Below, one piece after another: positions 7,282 through 16,476 of a DNA stretch of 64,000 nucleotides. The notes below the pieces were generated by a model. That model saw only the letters and a list, made by a program, of their open reading frames with translations, was not told the origin of the DNA and did no database searches. Every line of letters starts with the position of its first letter. The first letter of the stretch is position 1. The stretch is from PoT sp049331405. Its GTDB lineage: Bacteria > Planctomycetota > Planctomycetia > Isosphaerales > Isosphaeraceae. The DNA is taken from contig NZ_CP186274.1 of NCBI RefSeq assembly GCF_049331405.1, forward strand, positions 4,464,001 through 4,528,000, written 5' to 3'. The position numbers and the translations under genes are program-made.

Positions 7282-9525
7282 ATGCCGAACACCATAGTGC
7301 GACGGACACTCCTCTCGGCGATCGTCCTTGCCGGCGCCTCGGCGCTGGTCGGGGTGAATGCCGCGCCCCCGCCCCGATCGAATCCGGCCGCCAACCGTGC
7401 TCGGCAAGTCGCGCCGCCTCGGGCCGCACATCCGCAAGCCCGGCCCTCCGGGCCTGCCCACGCCGCGTCCAGGCCCGCCGGACCCACGATGCAGGCTCGC
7501 GGATTCAAGGTCCAGCCGATCCTGGCAGCCCCGCCCCGTGGCGGAGGCGGTGGGGGGCAGCGGCCGGGTGGTGGTGGGGGACCACGACCGGGTGGTGGCG
7601 GTGGGCCTCGACCCGGGAATCCTGGAAATCCTGCTGCGCGACCCGGCGGACCCGCCAATCTTGGCGCCAGACCCGGCAACCTCGGGGCTCGGCCCGGCGG
7701 AGCGAATCCGTTCGGCCCCGGCGCGGGCGCCCGCCCCATGCCCAATCGCCCTATCGGCGATAACCTCGGCGTAGTCAATCGCCAGGCGGCCATGGAAGCC
7801 GCGCGGAACCGGGCTCAGGCCAACCACATACCGCCCCACAATCCGGGCATCAATCCGAATATCCAGAATCGGCCGAATCTCAACAACAACGTCAACATCA
7901 ACCGGCCCGGGATGATCAACCGGCCAACGAACATCAACAACAACAATATTCGCAATAACATCAATAACGCCAATATTCGCAACAACGAGATCATCCACAA
8001 CAATGTCCGAAATAATACGAACGTTGTGAACAACAACGTCAACCGGAACAACGTCAACGTCAATAGAAACAACGTCAACGTCAACCGCAATCAGGTTACC
8101 AACATCACGAATGTGACGAACGTAACTCAGAACAACAGCCGTAACAACTTCCATGGTCATGGCGGCCAGGCCTGGGGCATGTATGGCGGCGGGCGTCCCC
8201 CCGGCGGCTACGGCGGCAGCAACGGCTTCCGAGGAGTCGGCTACGGTGGCTGGGGCGGCCCCTCGCGGTACGCCTCCTATCACTCGAGCTGGGTCAACGG
8301 CGGTTGGAACCCGAACTACTTCCGATCGGGCTGGGGCTCCAACCGCTTCTACGGCGGGGGTGGGTACGGTTTCGGCGGGGGTGGCTACGGTTACAACAAC
8401 GGCTACTACGGCTATAACAACAACATCGGGAATAGCGCCCTCGGCTGGGGTGTCGGCATCGGCGTCGCGGCGCTTGGCATGAGCGCCCTGTTCAACCAGT
8501 GGGGATATTCCCGCTACTCGAACCCGTATTACGTCAGCCCGGCCCTGGCCCAGCCGGCGATCGTCGTCTCGCAGCCGGTGATCCCGGATCAGCCACCACC
8601 AGTCATCTACGACTATTCCCAGCCGATCGACCCTTCGGCCCCGCCGCCTCCTCCGGAGATCATCACCCAGGCGGTCTCGGAGCTCGATGCTGCCCGAGGT
8701 GCCTTCAAGGCGGGCGACTACAACGCCGCCCTGGCTCAGTGCGAGTCGGCCCTGCGCAAGACGCCGAACGATCCGATGCTCCACCAGTTCCGGGCGATCT
8801 GTCTCTTCGCCATGCAGCGCTACGACGAGGCGGCCGTCCCGCTCTACACGGTGCTGACCGTCGGGCCAGGATGGGATTGGACGACCCTCTCCGGACTCTA
8901 CCCGTCGGTCGACATCTACACCCAGCAACTCCGAAACCTGGAGGGATACTGCGACGCGACGCCGAGGGCCGCTGCCGCTCGATTCGTCCTCGCCGACCTC
9001 TATTTGACCCAGGGGCACATCGAGGCGGCGATCTCCAAGCTGAGGGAGGTCGTTGCGCTCCAACCGCAGGACCGGCTCTCGGCCCAGCTCATCGAGACGC
9101 TGACCCCCAAGCCCGACGCCAACGCGGCCAGTGCCACACCTCCCGGACCTGTGTATGATCCGAACGCGACGAACGGGACGCCCCCTGCCCAGCCGACGAA
9201 CGGGACCCCGCCGGAGCCCCCTTCTCTGCCGACCAACCCGGTTCCCCCGAAGCTCGTCGGCACCTGGACGGCCAAGCCGGATCCTTCGGTCACGATCACG
9301 CTCGCGATGGACGGCAACAAGAACTTCGACTGGAACGTAGCCTCGTCTGGCCAGCCGAATGCGATCAAGGGCCAGGCCACCTTCGATAACGATACGCTCT
9401 TCCTCGCTCCCCCCGACCAGCCCCCGATGGTCGGCAAGGTCACGTGGAAAACCGATCGCCAGTTTCAGTTCAAGGCCCTCGGCGGACCGGACAACGATCC
9501 GGGCCTCGAGTTCACCCTGAACTGA
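7282..9525 (+). CDS. exported Asn/Gly/Pro-rich protein with TPR-like and C-terminal beta domains
   Basis: 747 residues from ATG 7282, which has TGAGGT upstream; the frame stays open to 7162 but that part overlaps the previous gene. A signal peptide (about residues 1-27, LLSAIVLAGASALVGVNA) is followed by a Pro/Arg/Gly-rich stretch, then an Asn-rich stretch, then Gly/Tyr-rich segments (GGYGYNNGYYGYNNN). At about residues 465-625 there is a TPR-like part (ARGAFKAGDYNAALAQCESA, MLHQFRAICLFAMQRYDEAA). The last 80 residues (LVGTWTAKPDPSVTITLAMD) look like a small beta domain. It is probably surface-exposed or periplasmic and largely disordered. Function unknown. Confidence 0.75.
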   Translation: MPNTIVRRTLLSAIVLAGASALVGVNAAPPPRSNPAANRARQVAPPRAAHPQARPSGPAHAASRPAGPTMQARGFKVQPILAAPPRGGGGGGQRPGGGGGPRPGGGGGPRPGNPGNPAARPGGPANLGARPGNLGARPGGANPFGPGAGARPMPNRPIGDNLGVVNRQAAMEAARNRAQANHIPPHNPGINPNIQNRPNLNNNVNINRPGMINRPTNINNNNIRNNINNANIRNNEIIHNNVRNNTNVVNNNVNRNNVNVNRNNVNVNRNQVTNITNVTNVTQNNSRNNFHGHGGQAWGMYGGGRPPGGYGGSNGFRGVGYGGWGGPSRYASYHSSWVNGGWNPNYFRSGWGSNRFYGGGGYGFGGGGYGYNNGYYGYNNNIGNSALGWGVGIGVAALGMSALFNQWGYSRYSNPYYVSPALAQPAIVVSQPVIPDQPPPVIYDYSQPIDPSAPPPPPEIITQAVSELDAARGAFKAGDYNAALAQCESALRKTPNDPMLHQFRAICLFAMQRYDEAAVPLYTVLTVGPGWDWTTLSGLYPSVDIYTQQLRNLEGYCDATPRAAAARFVLADLYLTQGHIEAAISKLREVVALQPQDRLSAQLIETLTPKPDANAASATPPGPVYDPNATNGTPPAQPTNGTPPEPPSLPTNPVPPKLVGTWTAKPDPSVTITLAMDGNKNFDWNVASSGQPNAIKGQATFDNDTLFLAPPDQPPMVGKVTWKTDRQFQFKALGGPDNDPGLEFTLN
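7850..8145 (+). repeat. Asn-rich low-complexity tract with short tandem repeats
   Basis: Inside the 7282-9525 gene, AAC/AAT codons dominate for about 100 codons. The protein reads as variations of NVNxNN, NIRNNI and NNVNVNRN, with the unit NNVNVNR directly repeated near 8030-8090. Base composition drops towards A+T compared with the flanks. It codes for a disordered, probably secreted region. Confidence 0.8.
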
Positions 9526-9555
9526 GTCGACCGAAATCTAACCCCTGAATTCGCA

Positions 9556-9609
9556 ACCGCCACCGCGGGAGCCGCCTCGAGAGATCGGGCCGCTCCCTCC
9601 GGTGGCGGT
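9556..9609. terminator. hairpin, probable terminator
   Basis: The left arm at 9556-9572 (ACCGCCACCGCGGGAGC) pairs with 9592-9609, with one bulge and a 19-base loop, 30 bases after the stop of the TPR protein. There is no clear T tract. Confidence 0.45.
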
Positions 9610-9792
9610 CGGCGTTTGCGTTGCGTCTGAATTGCCAGCGATGATGAAGATCGTTCCCACCTCGAGCCTCGGCCGGAATCTTCTGGCGAGGTCCCCCTCG
9701 GTCTGATCCAATACCCGACATATCAACGTACTGCATCCGTTTTCGGCAATGGGACCTCAACGGTCCGGATAACCCCCCATGCGAGGCACGCG

Positions 9793-12093
9793 ATGACCAC
9801 CCACGGGCGACTCTTCGTGTTTGCGTTGACCGCTATGTTGACCCTGGTCGCATCGAGAAAACCGGCATTAGGAGAGGAGCGATCGATCTGGGAAGACCCG
9901 GTCATGACGCAGCCGTTCGACACGCAGCCATTCCGGCCGGTGGCAATCCCGGAGTGGGTGCAGGAGACGGTCGGATGCGGATACACCCTCTCGGTCATGG
10001 ATTCGGAGTCGCGTGTAAGGGCGGCGACGCATGGGGTCACGATCAGCGAGATGGGCTTCGTCGATCCCTTCTTCACTTATTACGAGAGCCGCTTATTGAA
10101 GAAGCGTAGCCCGCATGTGCCTCCCGACCGGCTGGTGAAGGATATCGCGGAGTACAAGCGATTGGGCATCCGAATCCTCGCCGTCTATCCCCCTTGCCTC
10201 CAGAGGGAGGTCTACGAGACTCATCCCGACTGGCGCCGAGTGGATAGAGACACCCTGGAGATGCCCCAGATCGACATGCAAAAGTCCCCTCATGGCGGGA
10301 TGCTTTGCCTGCTCGGGCCCTATGGCGACTTCTTCATCGAAGTCCTCGCCGAGATCCTCACAAAATTCCCCGACGTCTCCGCCTTCAGCTTCGACGGCCT
10401 ACACTACGGCGGATTCTGCTACTGCCAGCACTGCCGCGAGGCCTATCGTCGCGACGCGGGGGAACCGATCCCGGCCGTCGACATGAATGACCCGGCCTTC
10501 CGCCGCTATCAGCACTGGGCCGACCGCCGGATGGAAGGCCTCGTTCGTCGCATGCAAGTGCGACTCAAGGGGATCAAGCCAGACGTGGCACTCGTCACGT
10601 GGACGACGAATGCCGGGAGGTTCGGCCACTTCCTCAGCATTCCCAGGAACATGCCTTCGCGCATGAACCTCTTGCTCGATGCCCCCGACCAGGAATTCTG
10701 GCTCGACGAGACGAACCGGGGGATGACGATCGTCCCGGCCTTCGCCAACGCCTATATCTGGTCGACCACGAACCATCGCGTGGCCTTCAGCGAGCCTTAC
10801 ATCCTCAGCCACGGCAACCCCTACGGTAAGGACAGCTTCCCGCCTCACGAGATCGGGCGCCGCATGATGCTGGCGCTGACTTACGGGGCCGCGCCGAGCA
10901 TCGCCGTCAGCCAGCCCGCATTCTTGCAGAAAGAGCTGTACAGGTGCCTGGATCAAGTCCAGGAGCGCAAGCCATGGCTGACCCACAAGGAGCCAGAACG
11001 CTGGGCGGCGCTCGTCATGAGCGACAACTCGCGGAACTTCTACGGCCGCTCCCCGGGCCAGGTCGAGGAGCGCTACATGGCCAACGTCTTCGGGACCTTC
11101 CGCACGGCGGTCGAGGAGCACTTACCAGTTACCGTGATCAATGATTGGAACCTGAATGACGCCGACCTCTCGCGTTACAAGGTTCTGATCCTAGCCAACA
11201 CTGCCTGCCTTGACGGGAGACAACTCGACGCCGTCCGCAAGTTCGTGAAGCAAGGAGGCGGCCTGGTGGCCAGCCTCGACGCCTCGCTCTTCGACGAATA
11301 CGGCAACCCTCGACGAAACTTCGCGCTCGCCGACGTCTTCGGCGTCGACTATCGCGTCACGGCCGACGCGAAGCCTTCCGAGGCCAGGGATCTGGATGTC
11401 AATTTCGCGAAATCGATCGGCACCGACTACTGGGAGAAGCGGAAGGACGTCTTCGACTTCCGGCTCAAGACGCAATCATTCCTGAACCAGGGACGCATGA
11501 AAACCTACGTGAACGATAGTATCGTGACCTATAAAGGTCCCGCGGTCTGCGTCGTCCCTCGCGCCGACACGGAGACGATCGGGACGCTGCGAGTGAAGTC
11601 GAAGCCCGACGGCCAGGACTTCCCGGGAGTCGTCATCCACAAATACGGAGAAGGCCGCGTCGCCTACCTCGCCGCCGGCTTCGACTCGGCCTATTATATC
11701 TACGCGTATCCATATCAACGTCTCCTGCTACGAAATGCCATAGACTGGGCTGCGTCCGACGGCCCTCCGGTGAGAGTCGAGGCGCCGATGTGCGTGCACG
11801 CCAACTTGATGAGGCAGCGGCGCGACGGCGGTCAACGCCTGATCCTGCACCTCTTCAATGACCTGAACACTTCCGCCGCCCACGCCTTGCCGAACGACGA
11901 TGTGCCCCTCCGCGAGGAGGTCATCCCGATCCACGACATACGCATAGCTTTCGCCCCGACTTACCGGATTCGACGTGTCCATCTCGAGCCGAAGGGCCAG
12001 GGCTTGTCGACCCAGGTGACCGCACAAGCCACGATTGTTGTAGTCCCTGAACTCGATGTCCACGCCATGGTCGTGGTCGAGCTCGGCCATTGA
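9793..12093 (+). CDS. exported GHL6-like glycoside hydrolase homologue with beta-galactosidase trimerisation-like domain
   Basis: 766 residues with a signal peptide (about 1-27). The first 400 residues resemble the hypothetical glycosyl hydrolase 6 (GHL6) TIM barrel: YKRLGIRILAVYPPCLQ, SAFSFDGLHYGGFCYCQHCR, VALVTWTTN. The FDG...CxxC segment is typical of this group. Residues about 410-660 look like the glutamine-amidotransferase-like trimerisation domain of GH42 enzymes (AALVMSDNSRNFYGR, YKVLILANTACLDGRQLDAV, VKQGGGLVASLDASLFDEYG, YGEGRVAYLAAGFDSAYY). It probably acts outside the inner membrane on a polysaccharide; the catalytic residues are not proven. ATG 9793 has GAGG six bases upstream. 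It converges with the M49 peptidase, with a large hairpin between them. Confidence 0.75.
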   Translation: MTTHGRLFVFALTAMLTLVASRKPALGEERSIWEDPVMTQPFDTQPFRPVAIPEWVQETVGCGYTLSVMDSESRVRAATHGVTISEMGFVDPFFTYYESRLLKKRSPHVPPDRLVKDIAEYKRLGIRILAVYPPCLQREVYETHPDWRRVDRDTLEMPQIDMQKSPHGGMLCLLGPYGDFFIEVLAEILTKFPDVSAFSFDGLHYGGFCYCQHCREAYRRDAGEPIPAVDMNDPAFRRYQHWADRRMEGLVRRMQVRLKGIKPDVALVTWTTNAGRFGHFLSIPRNMPSRMNLLLDAPDQEFWLDETNRGMTIVPAFANAYIWSTTNHRVAFSEPYILSHGNPYGKDSFPPHEIGRRMMLALTYGAAPSIAVSQPAFLQKELYRCLDQVQERKPWLTHKEPERWAALVMSDNSRNFYGRSPGQVEERYMANVFGTFRTAVEEHLPVTVINDWNLNDADLSRYKVLILANTACLDGRQLDAVRKFVKQGGGLVASLDASLFDEYGNPRRNFALADVFGVDYRVTADAKPSEARDLDVNFAKSIGTDYWEKRKDVFDFRLKTQSFLNQGRMKTYVNDSIVTYKGPAVCVVPRADTETIGTLRVKSKPDGQDFPGVVIHKYGEGRVAYLAAGFDSAYYIYAYPYQRLLLRNAIDWAASDGPPVRVEAPMCVHANLMRQRRDGGQRLILHLFNDLNTSAAHALPNDDVPLREEVIPIHDIRIAFAPTYRIRRVHLEPKGQGLSTQVTAQATIVVVPELDVHAMVVVELGH

Positions 12094-12205
12094 AGATGGC
12101 GGCACATGCGCCCTATAGGGTCGCCAAATGCTCGCAACAGCGGAGATCATTCCCGAGCGAGGAATTGTCGGGATACGTCACTCCATAACGGCCGTCTGCA
12201 CGCGA

Positions 12206-12245
12206 GAAGCCGGGGCGAGGTCTCGCAAGACCTCGCCCCGGCTTC
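12206..12245. terminator. perfect 18-bp hairpin between convergent genes
   Basis: GAAGCCGGGGCGAGGTCT at 12206-12223, loop CGCA, exact complement at 12228-12245. It lies between the GHL6-like gene (plus) and the M49 peptidase (minus) and probably serves both. Confidence 0.75.
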
Positions 12246-12296
12246 CATGCGAACCTCAAGAACGTATCGCGAAGTGGAGCCGTTAGAGCCGGGAGG

Positions 12297-14309
12297 TCAA
12301 CGGCCAGTCGCCTCGGAGTATTCGAGCATCTGCTTGGTCAGATCCATCGGATACGAAACCTTGACGTCGATGATCCGACCGTCGGGGCCGGAGATGGCCT
12401 CGAGCTTCGGCATGACGTAGGCTGTGTAGGACGGCATCTCGAGCTTATCGACGCGGTCGCGGACCTCGTCGCGGAGCGTGGGGTCGAAGTGGATGCCGTA
12501 ATCCTCGAAGAGCTTCTTCGCCGCGGGATAGTCCCCTTCGGACTTGATGCGCTGGACCTCGGCGAGTAGCTTGCCGACGCCTTCGTGGAAGGCCTTGGCG
12601 TCGACCATGACGTAGTAGGTCTTGCCCTCGCGCTTGCGGACCTCGATCGCCTTGGTGTGATCCATCAGCCAGCGGACGACCATCTGCCGGTTCCGCATGT
12701 GGTCCTCTTCGATCTGCGAACCTTCGCGGATCCGACGCAACTGGACCAGTGCGTTCCTGGCGTAGTTCTCGTAGGCGGCCTGGACGACCTCGGCTTGATC
12801 TTCGGCCCTGACGAGGCCAAGCTCGGCTAGCTTCGGATTACCCATGAAGTAGAGGGCCACGAGGTCGGCCCGGCCTTCCTCAAGGGCGGAATACTGCTCC
12901 TTGAGCAGGTCTTGCGGCTGCCCCTTGAGCTTGTCGGAGAGCCGGCCAGAAGCGTGGCCGATGACCTCGTGCATGTTCACCAGCAATTCGCCCGCGAGGG
13001 TCCCCCACTTCGCGGCTCGCTCGGCTTCCTCGGGGGTCCAGGCGAACTCGGTGCGGAAGCTGCCGGGCATCGACTTGTCGCTGGCCTCGAGGACGTTGGA
13101 GAGCGAGACCGACTTGCTGCCGTTCTCCTCCCGGATGCGCTGATCGTTCGGGAGATTGATGCCGATCGGGGTGATCGGGCCGCATTCACCGGTCTCGATC
13201 ACCACTTCGATGGCGTTCGCCGTGATCCCGCGCACGTTCGGCTTGCGATAGATTTCGAGCCAGGGCATCCGGTCCTCGAACCACTGGGCCGAGGAGGCGA
13301 GCTTGCGGATGGCCCCAGTCTTCTCCGTGTTCACGAAGTAGACGGCGGACTCCCAGGCCCCCTTGGCTCCCCTCGGGTCGAGGTAGACTTCGATGAAACC
13401 GTTGATCGTGTCGACGGGCGAATCTTTATCCGCGACCCAGGCAATGTCATACGCCTCGCGGTCCTTGGTCTCGCCCGTCTCATAGAAGCGGGAGAGGGCC
13501 GCGAGGGCCGCCTTCATCGGGGCGGGAGCATAGGCCTCGGCCGCCTTGAGGTGACGTACAATGTTCGTGATCGGGTCGCTGTAACGTCCACCGACGCGGT
13601 AAGGCTCCTCAACAAGGCCGCTTTTCGTCTTCACGAGCCGGGAATTGAGCGGATAACGTTCCTGGAAGCCCTCGAGGTCCTTCGTGCTGACGCCGACGTA
13701 AAGGTTGTTGGCGCTCTCGGCGAGGATGTCCTTGCCCGGGCCCGGCGTCTTGTTGGTCACGATCGGCTCGACGCTAGCGTCGAAGAAGCTGGGCTTGAGC
13801 CGTTCGAGGAGGGCGTCGAGCGTCTCTCCCGAGGCCAGCGGGAGCTTGGCCCCGGCCTTGTCGGCGGCGTGCACGGCGGCGGTGAAGGCCTCCGGGGTGC
13901 ATTTGAGGACGAACTTCCGGGCTGTCAGGTGGTTATAAGGGCCACTGTTAATCCAGAAGAGCTTGGTATAGCGGGTGACCTCGGCCAACGTCTGGGGATC
14001 GATCGATCCTGGATGCCGGAGGATCGCCTCGAGCACCCCGCGCATCTCCAACCCGTGGCGATAGCGCTGGTCATAATAGATGTCGCGGCCGGCGAGAGCG
14101 GCCTGATAGAGGTGCCACGTGAGCTTCTTCTCCTGGAGCGGCAGGCGGCTGAAACCGTCGGCGTAGACCTGCACCACGGCCGCGTCGTCGACGCGTTCGA
14201 GGAGGTACTTGCGCCCGGATTCCGGCTCCGCCGCCACCACCTGGATGCCCGTGGGCAAGAGCCCCAGGAGCATGCCCCAGCATCCCAACCACCTCAAGAC
14301 CCGCTGCAT
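12297..14309 (-). CDS. exported M49 (dipeptidyl-peptidase III family) metallopeptidase
   Basis: 670 residues. The zinc motif HEVIGH (His447, Glu448, His452) is the six-residue HExxGH form unique to family M49. EEGRAD at 477-482 supplies the third ligand and the second family motif. M49 enzymes remove dipeptides from the N-terminus of short peptides and are usually cytosolic. This one begins MQRVLRWLGCWGMLLGLLP...VVAAEP, a signal peptide, so an extracytoplasmic role is inferred. ATG 14309 has AGGAGG about ten bases upstream. It has its own transcription unit, with a hairpin downstream at 12206. Confidence 0.9.
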   Translation of the reverse strand: MQRVLRWLGCWGMLLGLLPTGIQVVAAEPESGRKYLLERVDDAAVVQVYADGFSRLPLQEKKLTWHLYQAALAGRDIYYDQRYRHGLEMRGVLEAILRHPGSIDPQTLAEVTRYTKLFWINSGPYNHLTARKFVLKCTPEAFTAAVHAADKAGAKLPLASGETLDALLERLKPSFFDASVEPIVTNKTPGPGKDILAESANNLYVGVSTKDLEGFQERYPLNSRLVKTKSGLVEEPYRVGGRYSDPITNIVRHLKAAEAYAPAPMKAALAALSRFYETGETKDREAYDIAWVADKDSPVDTINGFIEVYLDPRGAKGAWESAVYFVNTEKTGAIRKLASSAQWFEDRMPWLEIYRKPNVRGITANAIEVVIETGECGPITPIGINLPNDQRIREENGSKSVSLSNVLEASDKSMPGSFRTEFAWTPEEAERAAKWGTLAGELLVNMHEVIGHASGRLSDKLKGQPQDLLKEQYSALEEGRADLVALYFMGNPKLAELGLVRAEDQAEVVQAAYENYARNALVQLRRIREGSQIEEDHMRNRQMVVRWLMDHTKAIEVRKREGKTYYVMVDAKAFHEGVGKLLAEVQRIKSEGDYPAAKKLFEDYGIHFDPTLRDEVRDRVDKLEMPSYTAYVMPKLEAISGPDGRIIDVKVSYPMDLTKQMLEYSEATGR

Positions 14310-14633
14310 GCGCTCTGATCCTCCTCATTTCCGAAGGGCCGGGAAGCATTGACGCCATCCGACGCCGAAGCCACCCGAGCCGATCTCTACCCCGGCGAAT
14401 CATCGACAAGCCGGCCATGATAACGGTGCGGAACGCGATCCGCAGCCTTTCCATGACCCTCCGAGGGGAAGATGGAGGAATTGAGGCAGACCAGTGACCT
14501 CGTCACTCGTCATTCGGTAGAAAGGATTCGATGGAGGTTCAGGGCCGAACGACGGCTTACGAATCGACAAAATCCCCGGCGACCATGTGACAAGGTCTCT
14601 GGGAACGGTCGACGCGTGGGAGCCGGCCGGCGA
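14310..14633. other. intergenic, M49 gene promoter region
   Basis: The 324 bases between the diguanylate cyclase stop and the peptidase start, both on minus, must contain the peptidase promoter. I see no hairpin, RNA gene or credible reading frame. Confidence 0.5.
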
Positions 14634-16106
14634 TCAGATCGAGGCGCGGTTGCGGCCGAACGCCTTGGCGCGGTAGAGCGCCTGGTCGCTCGCCTGGAGG
14701 AGCTTGGCGGGATCGTCGGCGGGGATCTCCGGGATGCTGGCGACGCCCAGACTCAGGGTAATCGAGAGCGGGACGTCGAGGGATTGCGACGTGATCTCGA
14801 GTTGCTCGACGGCCACTCGCAGCCGCTCTGCCGCCTCGAGGCCCCCCTGGCGGTCGGTCTCGGGCATGACGATCAGGAACTCGTCGCCGCCGAGCCGGCC
14901 TGCGAAGTCGTCGCGACGGGTGATCCGGCGGATCACGGCGGCGACCGCCACGATCGAGTCATCGCCGATGGCATGGCCGTAGTTGTCGTTGATCAGCTTG
15001 AAGCGGTCGATGTCCACGCTCATCAAGGCAAGCGACCGGCCGGAGCGTCGGCAACGGCTCCATTCGGCGTCGAGGCGAGAGAGGATCGCCCGGCGGTTCA
15101 GAAGTCCGGTCATCGAGTCGAGGGTGGCCAGCTCTTCCATCTGGCGATAGAGCCGGGCGTTGTGGATCGCCGCGCCGAACTGGTCGGCAATTGTCTCCAG
15201 GGCCAGTTCGTCACGCTCGTCGAAAGCCATCTCTTCCGGGCTGGCGATCAGGAGGGCACCTCGGGTCTCGGTCCCGACGTGCAAGGGGACGATCGCCCCC
15301 GAATGGATACCTTCCCACCCCGAGGAGACCTTGCCGAGGGACGGCCCGTTCGTGAAGAGGATGCGGCGAGATCGGATGCTCGAAGCCATCAGGCTGTCGT
15401 CGTTGATGACGAATCGAGGGGCCGAGGCAAGGACGCCCTCAACGTTCCTCCCCGCCGCCGCGACGAGCAGGAATTCATCCTGGTCGTCCTCGCGCAGGAA
15501 GACGCTGACGCTCGGATAGCCAAGCTCGCTGAGAAGGAGCTTGCACGCGGCATCAAGCAGCTTCTCCAGCTCCAGGATCCCCGAAATCCGGCTACCGACC
15601 TGATTGATCGAGAGCAGGAGGCCCGCCATGCGGCCGAGCTCATGCTGGAGCCGCCGCACGCGAAGGCAGGCACGGACGCGGGCGACGAGCTCGCCGTCGG
15701 CAACAGGCTTAACGAGGTAATCATCAGCCCCCTGGTCGAGCCCACCGATGATATCCTCGACCTCCCGGAAAACTCCGGTCAGGAAGATGATCGGGATATC
15801 GGACAACCCAGGCACATCTTTAAGCCGTCGAGCGACCTCGCTGCCGTCGATGCCGGGCAGGCGCATGTCGAGCAGGATCAGGTCGGGAGCCGTCTCCGAC
15901 GCCATGCTCACGGCCTTGTTTCCGTCGCCGCAAATGGTGACGTTCCACCCCGCATCTTCGAGGACGAGTTGGGTCCGCAGGGCCTGGGTCGGACTGTCCT
16001 CAACCAGCAAAATTTTTCCGGAGTTAGGGCCAATGAGGACCTCCCTGGAATCGCCGGTTCGAAGCATCATGGGGGTGTTGAACTCGCTTGAGATTGCTGA
16101 CGTCAT
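14634..16106 (-). CDS. response regulator with GAF and GGDEF domains (diguanylate cyclase)
   Basis: 490 residues from the ATG used. A receiver domain at about 30-150 has KILLVEDSPTQ, the phospho-acceptor LILLDMRLPG and the switch Lys in DYLVKPV. A GAF domain at about 185-325 follows (AACKLLLSELGYPSVSVFL to FGAAIHNARLYRQ). A GGDEF domain at about 335-490 has an intact RLGGDEF active site and an RxxD inhibitory site five residues before it (RRDD). It should make cyclic di-GMP from GTP under control of phosphorylation and a GAF ligand, with product feedback. The frame is open to a TTG at 16214, and the true start could be 16070, 16106 or 16214. No partner kinase is adjacent. Confidence 0.88.
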   Translation of the reverse strand: MTSAISSEFNTPMMLRTGDSREVLIGPNSGKILLVEDSPTQALRTQLVLEDAGWNVTICGDGNKAVSMASETAPDLILLDMRLPGIDGSEVARRLKDVPGLSDIPIIFLTGVFREVEDIIGGLDQGADDYLVKPVADGELVARVRACLRVRRLQHELGRMAGLLLSINQVGSRISGILELEKLLDAACKLLLSELGYPSVSVFLREDDQDEFLLVAAAGRNVEGVLASAPRFVINDDSLMASSIRSRRILFTNGPSLGKVSSGWEGIHSGAIVPLHVGTETRGALLIASPEEMAFDERDELALETIADQFGAAIHNARLYRQMEELATLDSMTGLLNRRAILSRLDAEWSRCRRSGRSLALMSVDIDRFKLINDNYGHAIGDDSIVAVAAVIRRITRRDDFAGRLGGDEFLIVMPETDRQGGLEAAERLRVAVEQLEITSQSLDVPLSITLSLGVASIPEIPADDPAKLLQASDQALYRAKAFGRNRASI

Positions 16107-16476
16107 CGTCGTCGTCACCACGCTCCCGAAACGGGCATTGAGGGCGGGAATAGGCTCCAGGACCTGGAGCTGGGCCCGCACATTTAGGATAGGACGTGAT
16201 GGGCACCTTGGCAAATAGCCCGCGCATCAGCGCATGCCATCGCGCCTAACTCATCGGTCACGAAGGGGATAACGACGTTCTCGGCGTCGTTTCTGGACGC
16301 CAATTTCAGGGCACAGGCACAATTCCAAATCCCGTGTCGAAAGGCTTTTTGCAGACTCCAAGACAAAATAAGCGGCCACCATCCTCGTGTCACGCTCCTC
16401 TTCGGCTCGGACCGGTCCGCGAGAGGAGCGTGGCACGCGACATGACTCGAGGAATTCGCCCGACATGGGGCCCGCT
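16107..16476. other. intergenic region with terminator hairpin
   Basis: Between the diguanylate cyclase start and the ThuA-like gene stop. It holds the hairpin listed at 16387 and probably the cyclase promoter. Reading frames here lack family-like sequence. Confidence 0.5.
16387..16436 (-). terminator. hairpin downstream of the ThuA-like gene
   Basis: GTGTCACGCTCCTCT at 16387-16401 pairs with 16422-16436, with one G-T mismatch and a 20-base loop. It lies 40 bases past the stop of the ThuA-like gene. Confidence 0.55.

Noticed and set aside
7850..8145. Repeated AACAACGTCAAC units as a possible CRISPR-like array
   Set aside because: The repeats are codon-phased inside a long reading frame, short and unspaced. 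They encode an Asn-rich protein tract.
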